A DNA stretch of 64,000 nucleotides from Agriotes lineatus (taxonomy: Eukaryota > Arthropoda > Insecta > Coleoptera > Elateridae), in the NCBI GenBank assembly GCA_940337035.1, contig CALNHX010003300.1, forward strand, positions 62,001-126,000. The letters are read 5' to 3'. A model generated the notes under the pieces. That model was not told the origin of the DNA, ran no database searches, and was given only the letters and a program-made list of their open reading frames with translations. Shown piece after piece: positions 1 to 11,484 of this stretch (the first letter of the stretch is position 1; every line of letters begins with the position of its first letter). A program made the translations under genes and the position numbers.

Positions 1-113
1 CTTGGTACATACATAGCTATGCTGGCTCTTAATAGCGGGCGTAATGTGACTGTTACGGCCTGAGGGTCTATAAAGTTGCTAGGCAGTATAATAACGATTA
101 ACAGTATAGTATA

Positions 114-1388
114 CGAGGGAAACTAGAAAAGTTATCTACCTAACTACGAAACGAATTATATACGGTTTTTTAAATAATTTTATTTTTCAATATAATCTCC
201 CCCAACTTCAACGCACTTATGCCATTTGTCTTTCAAAGGGTTAATGCCCGTTGAAAAAAAAGATTCTTCTTGGGTCTCAAAATAGTCCTTGACTGCCCCC
301 TTCAAATGCTCGTCTGTTTCAAAACGACGCCCTCTGAGATTCTTTTTTAGGTTTCTGAATAGATAGAAGTCGGACGGTGCCAGATCTGGACTATAAGGTG
401 GATGGTTTAGCTCAATAAAGCGGCATTCCTGCAGAATTGGTTTGATTTTGGCGGCCTTATGCACAGTCGCGTTGTCATGAAGAATGGGCGATTCACCTTG
501 TGATAAATTTGGACGTTCTTTGACAATAGCTGTACCCAGCTTTTTGAGGGTGTTACCATAAACCTCTGCAGTGATTGTAGAGCCTTTAGGCATATATTCA
601 ATCAAAAGAATACCTTGCATGTCCCAAAAGATGGTTTCCATGAGTTTTCCAGCTGAAGATTGCGTGCGGGTCTTTTTTGGGGGAGGAGGCCCCTTATGCA
701 CCCATAGCATAGACTCTAATTTCGTCTCAGGGCCCCAGTGATGCACCCAAGTCTAATCACCAGTCACTATCCGCATTAAGAGGTCGGGGTCCGCTTCCAA
801 AGATTCCAAATTGTTTCTACAAATTTTCTGTCTACGCAGCTTTTGCTCAGGAGACAATAATCTGTTAACCCACCTTGCTGAAACTTTACTCATGCCCAGT
901 TTGTCGTGCAATATTGTCAAAAGGCTAGGTTCGGATATTTCCAATGCTGTAGCAATGGTAAAGACTTTTATACGGCGATCCTCAAGAACCATGGCTTCCA
1001 CTTTCTTGCACATTTCAACATTTGTCGCTTCTGCAGGTCTTCCACTTCTGGGATCATCTTCTATAGATTCCCGTCCTCACCGAAATTGTTTTGAGCAAAA
1101 TTTAATTGTGAAATATGACGGAGCATCGTTTCCATACACCGCAATCATTCGTTCGCGAATCTTTTTCGGATTGTTGCCTTCCTTTGTAAGGAATTTTATT
1201 ACACTTCGATACTGTAATTTCAAAAGACTCATTTTTAGACACAAAACACTCCACAAAATATAAAATTACTGGCGGATATGAATCAAATTTTTCATGCAAC
1301 AATGAAAGACTTGTCACTGTTTGACATTACAAGGTGAAGCTTATCAATTGTTTCTATCCTGGCTAGGTAGATAATTTTGTTCCCCTCG
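114..1388 (-). mobile_element. mariner transposon, full length
   Basis: A 1275-bp element bounded by inverted repeats. The left end begins CGAGGGAAAC and the right end, read on the minus strand, begins CGAGGGGAAC. Both arms share the internal string TTATCTACCTA, so the repeats run about 30 bp with mismatches. A TA dinucleotide flanks each side (112-113 and 1389-1390), as expected for Tc1/mariner insertion. The element carries one transposase frame on the minus strand, and its size fits the usual 1.3 kb of mariners. Mismatched arms and two stops in the gene say it is inactive. Confidence 0.9.
180..1232 (-). pseudogene. mariner transposase, two nonsense codons
   Basis: Cut-and-paste transposase that would bind the flanking inverted repeats in the nucleus. 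The frame runs from ATG at 1232 to the stop at 180, 351 codons, the normal mariner length, with no frameshift seen. The N-terminal part (about residues 1-115) is the paired helix-turn-helix DNA-binding region, including GRESIEDDPRSGRP. The DDE domain has the first Asp in IVTGD, the second in ILHDNATVH and the third in SPDLAPSDFYLF. I count 34 residues between the last two, the mariner DD34D signature. Two in-frame stops break it: TGA at 1077-1079, where family members usually have a residue just before GRES, and TAG at 753-755, directly after the first catalytic Asp, where Glu is usual. Classification is secure; subfamily is not assigned. Confidence 0.92.
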
Positions 1389-1390
1389 TA

Positions 1391-2240
1391 GCAACACCAA
1401 CAATCTGCATAGAAACCATAGCACACCAAATATTCACAGCTCCAGCACAACGATGACGCAGTAGTTTGTAGCCAATATACTGAATCCTTCAATTGCGTAC
1501 ATTTCAGAAGTAAAACAAAATAAAATGTTGTATGTGCCACGTGCATAATCACGTTATTTATAACCATCGAGAAATGTAAAGCCCTCCGCTTTGAGTCGCT
1601 TTTTAAACATTTCCTAAACAATAATTAATCTATTATGCCCTTAATACATTAATAACTATTATTGACCTAACTCACAAAACTATCTCGGCCATAAAATAGA
1701 CTCCTCAAATTATGTGCTTGCTATATAAATAGCTATTATCCAACACCTTCTCTAACTAAAAATATTGCTACAGTTATTTCAAATAAAACAAGTTCATCAT
1801 TAGTCAGTCACTATAGTGAGGGAAAAAGAGAAAAGTCGAGGAGAAATAATTATTATGGATACATAACAACTAAAATTAAAGGCTTGCTTGTAATTTTTAA
1901 ATGTTATTAATATAATGTTAGTGTGAAAAAAATCAGAAGAAAAAATAAGTTAAAGAGATTTAATAGAGGTAATGGGCGTCGTGGTTAAAGTTTTTTTTTC
2001 GTGACTAGTTTATTTATTTTTATTTTATTTTATTTTGTACTCAGCCGTATGTGGATGCTTGTTCAAGCTATATTCGACATTGATACATTCAATAACTATT
2101 ATTTTTGAATACATTTTATTTATTAAGTTTTGAGTTTTGTAACCCTACCTAATTCTACGACACCAATTACCGTTTATACTATATTTCTCGACTAATTCTA
2201 CCGTTTTATATCATCCTACAACCTTGAAAAAATAAAAGTT
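1391..2240. other. AT-rich stretch, no feature seen
   Basis: About 850 bp between the mariner and the tandem array. It contains short T-rich runs near 1990-2035 but no convincing open frame, inverted repeat or RNA gene. Confidence 0.5.
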
Positions 2241-3300
2241 TTGCCAGGTGACACATAGAGATGCTTTAGGCGAATGTTTTATTAATTTTGGTATAATTTT
2301 CCACGTTTCGGCTACAGTTTGACAATTATAAACGACTAATCATATTTATAGGCGTTCTGAGCTTTCTAGTTACTCCCTAACATAAAAAAAATTACGAAAT
2401 ATTAGAATAAAAAATTTTTGAAGTTTGCATTCTATTGGTATTGTATTCAAACCCACTGAAACGTGCCGAGAAGACATTGTAAGTGCCAATATGACGTTTA
2501 CATCTAGTTTTGCTGCAGTAGGTGACACATAGAGATGCTTTATTCGAATGTTTTATTAATTTTGGTATAATTTTCCACGTTTCGGCTACAGTTTGACAAT
2601 TATAAACGACTAACCATATTTATAGGCGTTCTGAGCTTTCTAGTTACTCCCTAACATAAACAAAATTACGAAATATTAAAATAAATTTTTTTTGAAGTTT
2701 GCATTCCATTGGTATTGTATTCAAACCCACTGAAACGTGCCGAGAAGACTTTGTAAGTGCCAGTATGACGTTTATATCCAGTTTTGCTGCAGTAGGTGAC
2801 ACATAGAGATGCTTTAGGCGGATGGTTTATTAATTTTGGTATAATTTTCCACGTTTCGGCTACAGTTTGACAATTATACACGACTAACCATATTTATAGG
2901 CTTTCTGAGCCTTCTAGTTACTCCCTAACAAAAACAAAATTACGAAATATTAGAATAAAAAATTTTTGAAGTAAGCATTCTATTGGTAAGGTATTCAAAC
3001 CCACTGAAACGTGCCGAGAAGGCTTTGTAAGTGGCAGTATGACGTTTATATCCAGTTTAGCTGCAGTAGGTGACACATAGAGATGCTTTATTCGAATGTT
3101 TTATTAATTTTGGTATAATTTACCACGTTTCGGCTCCAGTTTGACAATTATAAACGACTAACCATATTTATAGGCGTTCTGGGCCTTCTAGTTACTCCCT
3201 AACATAAACAAAATTACGAAATATTAAAATAAAATTTTTTTGAAAATTGCATTCCATTGGTATTGTATTCAAACCCACTGAAACGTGCCGAGAAGACTTT
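2241..3300. repeat. 274-bp tandem array, four copies
   Basis: Four head-to-tail copies start with GGTGACACATAGAGATGC at 2247, 2521, 2795 and 3069, so the period is exactly 274 bp each time. The last copy stops at about 3300, after GCCGAGAAGACTT. Copies differ by scattered substitutions and by 1-2 bp changes in A/T runs. Short frames through the array exist only because the unit repeats, and I do not consider them genes. This is satellite-like DNA or the internal repeat block of a larger mobile element; no flanking terminal repeats were found. Confidence 0.93.
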
Positions 3301-3561
3301 ATTGAATAATTCAATTTTCTTAATGATTAGTGTGTGGCATCAAACGATTTCCTGCAATATATTTCCTACTAAACAAAAAACAAACGTAAATAGCTTTCTA
3401 AACTATTATGAACATCCAATCACGCTGCTCCAAACACGAATGTGGCATGCCCATTTACGCCCAATAACACATATCTCAATCTCCCGAAAATCAATAAATA
3501 AGAAAGCCCTTACTCCATTCAGGCTCTGATCCGCTATTATTAAAGGCCTGCTATATCTTTT
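3301..3561. other. spacer between array and BEL element
   Basis: About 260 bp with no recognised feature, ending at the BEL target duplication. It contains ATTTACGCCC at about 3450, a motif that recurs elsewhere in the window. Confidence 0.4.
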
Positions 3562-3566
3562 CACAG

Positions 3567-4171
3567 TGTAAAAAGATGTGTCCCAAAATTAATTGGAACT
3601 TACACCTTTTATGTTTTGCTGTAAAACCAGTTTAGTTTTTGCGGGAGATGGAGTCTTGTCTTGTTTTGTTGTTAAGAGACGAGGGTAAAAGGGCCAGGCC
3701 AAGCCGTCTTGTTACGAATATTTGTAGCCTATATTCATCCCTTCGTCAATGAATACACGTTAGTGGTTAAACGTATATTAAATTCTACTACATATCACAG
3801 AGCTATTTATACAATAAATGTATGCCATATTTACGCCCTACTATTAATAATTACAATCATATGTGTGTAACCTAACGTAATATTAAACGCTAAGTTTGTT
3901 ATTTTGACCCACTAGTTTACAAAACTGCTGCGCTGTGCCTTTGACATGCGGTAATACACAATTAAAAACTGCAACGTGTGTTTTGAAATCTAAGGAACTG
4001 GCGCTTGTTGCGTGCGTAGTTTACACTTAGTTGTTATCGCGGCACAGAAACATGACCCATATTTTATCTGGCGTAATTTATGCAGTTCTTTTGTAGGTTA
4101 AATGCGTGTACTTCCGTTTTCACTCTATTCCACTTTATTCCCTAAATTCATGTTCAAAAATAGTTTGAACA
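3567..4171 (-). repeat. 3' LTR of the BEL/Pao element
   Basis: 605 bp, co-linear with the 5' LTR at over 99 percent identity. It follows the Env-like stop codon (4214) by about 40 bp. The sequence just upstream on the minus strand is not a clean polypurine run, so the plus-strand primer site is unclear. Confidence 0.96.
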
Positions 4172-4213
4172 TTCTGGGCGGGTCCCTTGTAGAGCAATCG
4201 GGGTTGGTGTGGG

Positions 4214-5972
4214 TTAGATGTCTGTTGCAGGATCTGCTTCATGGACATTTCCCTTGGCGTGAGGTGTTGCGTATAAGGGTTCCAAACTGAAGTCGTCTTG
4301 GCCGGCACTGGGCTTCTGTTGTCCCTTGATCTGGCAGTTGTGTCTCCATACACAATAGCTGATGCCGCACAGTAGGCTAATGACCAGTATTGTCACTATA
4401 CTGCTGACAGACCCTGTCGTAATGGATAGGTGCCTCCAGTGTGTAGTAGATAGGTCATGTATTATTTGCTGCTGTTGAGTTAGCAGCATGCTTACGTGAC
4501 CTGATGTTTCCAGGCTCGGTTCTTCGGCTAAGCTTGGATACTCGATCCCCATTGATCCTGCATGTGATGTAATGTTGACTTGCAGAATTTTATTGAATGT
4601 TGCAACGACCGGGATCGTACTGAATGATCGTGCGTACAGAATGTGTTGTCCTGTGTGGATGTAACACTCTGGAGCGATTTGGATGACTCCGGTATCCTCA
4701 AGAGTCACTTCCTCTCGTACGTCGTTACAGATGATTGCTGCACTGGTGGCCTTGTTGGCTACAAACATCCATGTGTTTGCTTTGTACAGCTTCTTCCATT
4801 TTATTGTGGTAACATTGTAGCGTTGTATGCTACATGGCACCTTGTCCAAGCGTTGATACATCTCGTCGATGATGCAGTTTGGGTTTTTCTCGACACTATT
4901 TATGACAGTGGGTGTACATAAATAAGTGTGTTCCTTTATTGGAATGCTGACCTCGAACTTGGATGGTGGTATGCTGAAGTACTGCTGATGGTTGTAGTCC
5001 ACAGCTAAGAAATACGGGTTGACTGCGATTGTTGCATACTCTCCGTTTCTTCACCTTGATGACTTCGTATTCGGTTACTTCGGTGATATGGAAATATCCA
5101 AATATCTTGATGGCTTCCTTGGTTTGTCCCACCTCCATCTTGTACACTGGCGATGGCAATATTCGTAAGTTTGGTGGTAACTTCAAGGACAGCTGACTTA
5201 TTATTGTTGCTATTTCAGCTGGTGATACGAACTCAAATAAATGGCTCCGCTTGAACACTGCGTCAAGCAGCTTCTTTTATTTTTCTGCCACTTCCTGCAA
5301 ATAGTTGCTGGCAACTTGATATGCTGACAACACGTGAACATTTAATTTATTGGCGTCAATGGATCTGTACCAGGCCTTCATTTCGTTAATAAGGTAAATT
5401 GCTTGGTTGAATTTTATCCGAAAGTTTTCTAATTTTGTTGTGATCCTGCTCTCTGTATTGTTCACCGTAGTTATTGCTGCTAACATTAACTTCGCTTGGT
5501 GACCGGAAGCGTCGATTAGTACCTGCTGATTCTTGTCTAGATCAGCGATGTCCTTGTACACTTCTTCGTTTACTCCAAACACTGATGTCAGAAACTTCCC
5601 TAGTAATCCTCTTCGTGTTCGGTGTGAAGCTATCGTCCGGATGCTTCTCATGTCCCACAGGATATTGATTTGTTGTTCCATTATGTGGTGCATGAGTTCT
5701 TTACAAAATTGGTCTTTCGTCATCTCGTTGCTGTTGTCGCATAATTGTTTAAATTGTTCAGTGGTAGCGTTAATCCCATGCTCGTCCGTGATGAAGGCAG
5801 ATATCGAATATTCCATCCCTATTCGAATTATCCCTCTATCGAGCTTCGAATTACCCACGTGTTCCACGTATATACCGGGTTGTAACCTTTGCAATGTATA
5901 GTTCGCTACACTGCCGGGAATTACGTAACACATCATGAGCATGCATATAAATAATGCTGCGTGTGTTTTCAT
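4214..5972 (-). pseudogene. env: Envelope-like protein of the BEL element
   Basis: About 586 codons between the ATG at 5972 and the stop at 4214. It starts with a hydrophobic signal-peptide-like segment (about residues 5-24) and has a furin-type basic site RTRR (5610-5621) directly followed by the hydrophobic stretch GLLGKFLTSVFG. Next come a helical, heptad-like region and, near the C-terminus (about 4355-4420), a transmembrane segment with a short cytoplasmic tail. The layout resembles baculovirus F-type or errantivirus-like fusion proteins, as known in a few BEL/Pao members. It is broken by TAA at 5277-5279 and a one-base shift near 5040. The open frame is joined to integrase without an intervening stop, so normal expression would need splicing or internal initiation. 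Homology class is inferred from layout only. Confidence 0.8.
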
Positions 5973-7512
5973 ATCTTGACTCCGTGCTGACCTTGTGGTA
6001 GGTCTGGAACTGCTGATCCTTGTGTGCACTGGATTGCCCTCGTTGTTTATAGGTAGCTGACAGACCTTTGTTATGGGTCGTTTGATTTGACTTCTATCTT
6101 TGCCCTGGATTGTCACTACTCTTATTAATCCATCTTTTCCTGGATGTGTATTAATTATTCGTGCTAACGGCCACTTGTTTGCCGATATGTTGTCTTCCTT
6201 GAGGAGTACCAAATCCCCTATTTCTATGTTCTGTCTCGGAGCTTTCCATTTCCCACGTTGCTGTAACCTGGATAGATATTCTGTTGACCATGCTTTCCAG
6301 AAATCTGTTTTCATTTTCTGTAGCAATTTCCATCTGCTTAAATGATTGTCAGTGACTATAGTGTCATCTGGTTCGGCTGGTGTGATGAGTGCTTGTCCGA
6401 TCAGGAAGTGTCCTGGGGTGATTGCTGACATATCGTTTGGATCGTTATTCACTGGTGTCAGTGGTCTTGAGTTCAAACAAGCCTCAATTTGATACAACAG
6501 GGTTGTCATCTCTTCGAAGGTGAGTGTGTTGTCTCGGATGACTCTTTTGATATGGTACTTGATCGACTTTACCCCTGCTTCCCAGATACCACCCATGTGG
6601 GGGCTTGCCGGGGGGATGAAATGCCACTGGACTGCTTCAGTGCTTAATTTGTCCTGTATTTGGGTGTCCAATAGCTTACTAGCTCCCACAAAGTTGGTAC
6701 CGTTGTCACTGTAAATGTGGGCGCATTTTCCTCTCCTTGCAGTGAACCTTCTGAATGCTGCTTTGAAGGCATTAGCAGTCATGTCGCTCACTGCTTCAAT
6801 GTGTATGGGCTTCGTGGCCAAACAAATAAAAATGGCGATGTATCCTTTGTAGGACTTGTTGCCTCTTCCTTTGGATATTCTAATTTGGATTGGTCCAGCG
6901 TAGTCCAGTCCAGTGTGTGTAAATGGAATGGACTCTTGCAGGGGGTAGTTGTCCCATTAGCTGATGCATAGGTGCTGCCTTAACCCTTGCGCATGTCATG
7001 CATCTGTTGATGATTTTGGCAATCGCCTGCTTGGCTCGTACTATCCAGTATTTTCTTCTGATGAAGGCTAACGTAGCTTGATTACCTCCATGTAACGTTT
7101 GGTGATGCGCGTTTCCGATGATCAGCTTGGCTATATGACTGTTGCTGGCTATGATGATGGGGTGTTTCTCATCGTAAGGTAACAGCGAGTGCTGTATCCT
7201 TCCTCCCACTCGAAGAATTCCATCTCCATCTAGGAATGGGTACACGTTGAACAAGGAACTCTTGCTGTTCATCGTTTTGCCTTGCTGTAGTAAGTGATGT
7301 TCTCTTGGGAAGTCATGCCTTTGTGCTGATTTGATTATGCACTTTAGGCTATCCCGTAGGTCGTTGGTGGTTAGTTGTTGGACCGCTACTACTTCCTTCC
7401 TACATTTCTTCATAAACCGCTTACAGTAAGCGATTACTCTTATCATTTTGTTGTATGATGAGAATCTTTCCATGTCATCTGCTGCCTCACTGATTGCCGC
7501 ATGAACTGCTAC
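5973..7512 (-). pseudogene. pol: BEL/Pao integrase, frameshifted
   Basis: Integrase would insert the cDNA into the host chromosome. The N-terminal zinc-binding region lies in the Gag-Pol frame (HHQTLHGGNQATLAFIRRKYW, then CMTCARVKAA, an HHCC pattern). Just after this, near 6920-6935, the frame changes by one base. The core continues in the other frame with GLDYAGPI (first Asp), YSDNGTNFVG (second Asp) and MGGIWEAGVKSIK (catalytic Glu). A C-terminal Lys/Arg-rich region with LVLLKEDN and WPLARI, typical of BEL integrases, follows. The frame then passes without a stop into the Env-like signal peptide at 5972. Confidence 0.88.
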
Positions 7513-8682
7513 CTACCGAGGTTTTTTCCTTTCTTCTTCAGTAGTACTCTCTACTGTTTGGGCTTTTATTCGTTCCTGGGTATCTTCCTTTGATAACCAT
7601 TCAGGGCCTTGAAACCATAACTCTTGGTCACCTAATCTGGATGGTTGTACTCCTCTTGTGACCAGGTCTGCTGAGTTATCTTCTGACCTGACGTGATTCC
7701 AGCACTGCTTGCCGATGCACTCGTGAATTGTAGCAACCCGATTTGCTACAAAATTCTTCCATCTCTCTGGACTTCCTTTTATCCAAGCTAGAGTTATCAT
7801 TGAATCTGTCCAGGCATAGATTTCAATGTTGTCTAACTCCATGGTTGAAATGGTCTTCTTTATTAGTTTGGCTAATAATTCAGCCGAACATAATTCCAGT
7901 TTTGGCAGTGTCTTCTTCATCTTGAGGGGTGCCACTTTTGACTTTGCTGTGAGTAATGTCACTGTCGTGGTCCCTAACGGTGAAGACCTTTTTATGTAGA
8001 TCGCCGCCCCATAAGCTTGCTCTGAGGAATCACAGAAACCATGCATCTCTGTGTGGCCATCCTCTCCATAATTTATCCATCTTGGGATGCGCACTTCCTC
8101 TACCTTCGGTAATTCTTGCCTGAATCTTGACCATCTGTCTTGTATATCCTTGGGTAATTCTTCATCCCATGAATACTGTCCGACCCATAATTCTTGTATT
8201 AATAACTTAGCAGTTATTATAAATGGTGCTAGTAGTCCTAATGAGTCAAAGATTTGTGCTATCTCTAATAGGATCTTCCTTTTCGTTATTTCGCCTGCTG
8301 GTCGCTGCTTGACTTTGTATTGTAGTACGTCAAGTGTTGGTGACCAATGTACTCCCAGTGTCTTCCTCGTAGCATCTTCCTTGTCTCCTAATATGATGTT
8401 GGTGCTTCCTTCAGCTTCTGGAAGGTTACTAGTCCACTTCCTGAGATTAAACCCTCCAGTTTTCAACATCCTGGTCAGTTCGTCTTGGATGCTCCTTGCG
8501 TCTTCTTTGGAACTGGCTCCTGTTAGAAGATCGTCTACATAGAAGTCCTTCATGGCAATCTGAGAACCTCTTCGGAATCGGAATTGTTCATCCTTGGTCA
8601 ACTGCTGCAAAGTCCGAACTGCCAGGTAAGGAGCTGCGGTTGTGCCATAACTCACTGTGGTTATTTGATACTCTTGGAGTGG
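7513..8682 (-). pseudogene. pol: BEL/Pao reverse transcriptase C half and RNase H
   Basis: Continues RT in frame after the TAA at 8683: VSYGTTAAPYLAVRTLQQL, then FYVDDLLTGA with the YVDD active-site pair. The connection domain follows (LGVHWSPTLDVLQYKV, KILLEIAQIFDSLGLLAPF). RNase H acidic residues appear in GFCDSSEQAYGAAIY, KLELCSAELLAKL, YAWTDSMITLAWI and RSEDNSADLVTRG. It would copy genomic RNA to DNA and degrade the template. The frame ends at TAG 7513-7515, in the linker before integrase, after a Lys/Glu-rich tail. No catalytic residue seems altered. Confidence 0.9.
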
Positions 8683-9684
8683 TTATGTTTGCAAGAACCT
8701 CCACACAATTTTCTGGAAGTGCTGATCATCCTCAGCTACCTGTATTTGTCTATACATCTTCTCAATGTCTGCTGTTAATGCAAACTCATATTTCCTCCAT
8801 CTCAGAAGGATATCTGTTAAATCTTGCTGTAGCCTTGGCCCAGTGTACATCATTTGGTTCAGGCTTTTCCCATTTGATGATCTGGATGAAGCGTCAAAGA
8901 CTACTCTTAACTTGGTTGTATCACTGTCCTCCTTTATGACAGTTTGGTGAGAAATATAGTATCCTCCTGTCTGAACCTCATTTTGATCAATTTTCCTCAT
9001 GTGACCCAAGGAAATGTATTCCCTCATGAATTCTTTATATTCGGACTCCAATTTTTTGTTAGTCTCGAATCGTTTTTCCATTTGCAGCATTCTGGCAACT
9101 GCTCTTCTTCTTGATTCGCCCAAATGACTGGGGTCCTCCTTGAATGGTATTTTTACCACATAGGTCCCATCTTGCTTCCGAAAATGGGATTCCTCGAACT
9201 GCTGTTCACAGTCTTGATCTTTCTGAGAGATAGGTTTCTCCCTTGAGACCTCTTCTATTTCCCAGAATTTTCTGAGTTGGTGATTTTCTTCTAAGTTAGA
9301 TACCATGCTCACCACTCTCATGTTGGGTTGTTTTGCTGCCTCTACTGCCCCAGATAAGATCCATCCTAATTCTGTCCTTTGCGCCATCATCCCTTGTCGT
9401 GTCTTCTTGACCCCTTCTAGTAGTATATCCTTGTATAGATCGGCTCCTATCAGGATATCTACTGTACCTGGCATGTTGTAGGTAGGATCGGCCAGTAGGC
9501 ATTGTTCCCATGCGTCCTTCTCCTTTTCCACGATCGTATTCCTTGGCAAAGTTCCTGTCAGTCTTGCCATTATAAGCAGATCCCCATACATTCGGAAGTT
9601 GCTGGAAAATCGTGGTCTCATTTCTACTTCAATTTTTCCTTTGGATTTCCCTGCTTCGCTTTTTTCTAGCCCTCTGATGTCTGC
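8683..9684 (-). pseudogene. pol: BEL/Pao protease end and reverse transcriptase, N half
   Basis: Same frame as Gag and protease. The first part (GTVDILIGADLYKDIL, then TELGWILSG) is the conserved protease-RT linker of BEL/Pao. The RT fingers follow, with VVFDASSRSSNGKSLN and PRLQQDLTDILLRW. The palm motif ALTADIEKMYRQI carries the first catalytic Asp. The open frame stops at TAA 8683-8685, just after VWRFLQT. The same frame continues beyond it into the RT segment with YVDD, so RT is cut between its first and second catalytic blocks. Confidence 0.88.
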
Positions 9685-10011
9685 TTATATTTTAATTCTT
9701 GGTAATGCCAACAGTTGTGCTGCTTCTTCAGTTATAAAAGATGCCTGTGATCCTGGATCGACCAAGGCTCTTAATAGTTCATAATGTCCTCCGGCTGCCT
9801 TTATTTTTAAAAATGCCGTGGCTAGCAGAACTTCCTTCTGGTTGGGTTTTTTCGATTTTCTGCTAACTAGGCTGCTTACTTCTTCCACTGTTTGTCCGGA
9901 GGTGGAGGCCATTTGGGCCTTCCTAATTGGCTCCTGCTGAGGTTTTGCAACTACCTGTTGAGGACATCTTACCGGAGTTCTGCTCCATTCCTTATGTAGC
10001 ATAGTATGGTT
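9685..10011 (-). pseudogene. pol: BEL/Pao protease region of Pol
   Basis: Aspartic protease segment in the same frame as Gag, after the TGA at 10012. It is Lys/Gln-rich at first, then has the catalytic loop ALVDPGSQASFIT, matching the retropepsin D-S/T-G-like motif as it appears in BEL elements (peptidase A17), where the active Asp is followed by PGSQ or SGSQ. It would cleave the Gag-Pol polyprotein in the particle. The frame ends at TAA 9685-9687, shortly after LALPRIKI. Reading on in the same frame gives protein that joins smoothly to the RT segment, so this is a nonsense mutation rather than a natural end. Confidence 0.85.
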
Positions 10012-11484
10012 TCATTTGTCGCAGTTTTGACATTTGTTTGAATTATAACATTTCTCATTTTCCTTGTGGACTAAACATCTCACACACAGCCGACGACGCC
10101 TGATGGTTTGGTATCGATCGTCACTGCTCATGGAAATGAATTTCGGGCATTGTGTGATCTTGTGGCTGTTGTTGCAGATCCGACATCTACTGATGCTTGT
10201 TTGATAACTCCTTACTGGCCATGGTTTTCTTGTTGATTCTGACATTTTAATTGGTTTTGCGATTTCCAGCTTCCTTTTGGAATCTTGAATTGCCTCCAGA
10301 GATTGGAATGTTTTTTCCAAAAACTTCAACAAGTTTGCCAGATCCTGGATCTCTCGAGAATTTGTCAGCGACTGTTCGTATAACTTCTTTGTATCCTTGT
10401 CTAGCTTCTTTACGAGCAGATGTGCTATCATTGGTCCCCATGACTCAGTATTTACGCCCATGTTGGATATGGCACGTAAACTTTCCAATGTGGTATCATG
10501 CAGCTGTTTTAGGCTGGCTGCTGATTCACAATTCAGGTTGGGCAGTTCTAATAAGTTGTCTAAAAATTTTGAAAACAAAATTCTTTTGTTATTATACCTG
10601 CTTTGTAGTAGGTCCCATGCGGTTTCATAGTTAGCGTCCGATGCGTCGAGATGTTTTATTAATTTACTTGCCTCGCCTCTGAGGTAAGTTTTGAGGTACT
10701 GCATCTTCTCTGCATTGCCTAATGTGGCATTGTTGTGGATGAGTCGCCCAAAAATGTCGTGGAACGTGGTCCAATTTTCATAGTTTCCTTTAAACATCGG
10801 CATCGTGATTTTGGGCAATGGGATGGTCAGTTCTTCTCGTGCTCGTGGTTGTTCACTTCTCGGGATGCTACTTATTTTGTTAAATATTTGAGCTATTACC
10901 TGGTTATAACGCTCTCGCATCTGGGTGTAAACACCATCCGTGAAGTAATCTTCCGCAAATTCTTGCTCACATCCGAGGATTTCCTTATGCATTCTCGTAA
11001 TATTCTCCCACTGGTCGGAAATCTTGTTGGTTTTATACTCATAGAACATTTTTGTTTGGACTAGTTCCAATGCTAATATTGCATCGTCAAGTACCTCGCT
11101 AAATAACTGCATTTCAATTTCTTGCTTCTTGAGTCTGCCTACTTGCTCGATGGGGTTTTCCTTTCTTTCGGTTTCTAAGCCGTTACTCTCCTCATTAGCT
11201 GGATTTAGCTTCTCCTGCCACTCGTGTATGTAATCTGTAGTTATTTGAAATCTTTCCTTTACCTGACTGTAGAAATCCTTTTTTATGTATTCATGATCCG
11301 CTGGAAGTCGCTTCCGTAGTTCCATGTCACCGCTCTCGAATGCCTTCCACAATTCTTCTAATTCATCCTCTTTCTTGGCTAGGTACATCTGATTCTTTCT
11401 GCTTCCGGAATCCTTCTTCATATTTGTAAACAGTTGGCACATTTTGTCTGCCAGCTGTTTCTGCTCCTTTATAATTGACTCCAT
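10012..11484 (-). pseudogene. gag: BEL/Pao Gag (DUF1759-type), stop in last zinc knuckle
   Basis: Capsid/nucleocapsid polyprotein, 490 codons from ATG at 11484. Residues about 1-200 are charged and helical, probably coiled coil. Residues about 215-330 carry the DUF1759-like core typical of BEL Gag (LPKITMPMFKGNYENW, then YLRGEASKLI and AWDLLQSRYNN). The C-terminus has cysteine knuckles: CRICNNSHKITQC, CVRCLVHKENEKC, then CQNCDK followed by TGA at 10012-10014. The next codons in the same frame read NHTMLHKEW, completing the C-x2-C...H-T-x-L-H knuckle common in the family. The TGA is therefore inside a knuckle, at a spot where Arg or Lys is usual, and separates Gag from protease. Start choice is the first Met after stops in the leader. 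Confidence 0.9.

Noticed and set aside
2666..2881. 71-codon minus-strand frame in the 274-bp array
   Set aside because: It spans the repeat unit and is not maintained in the other copies.
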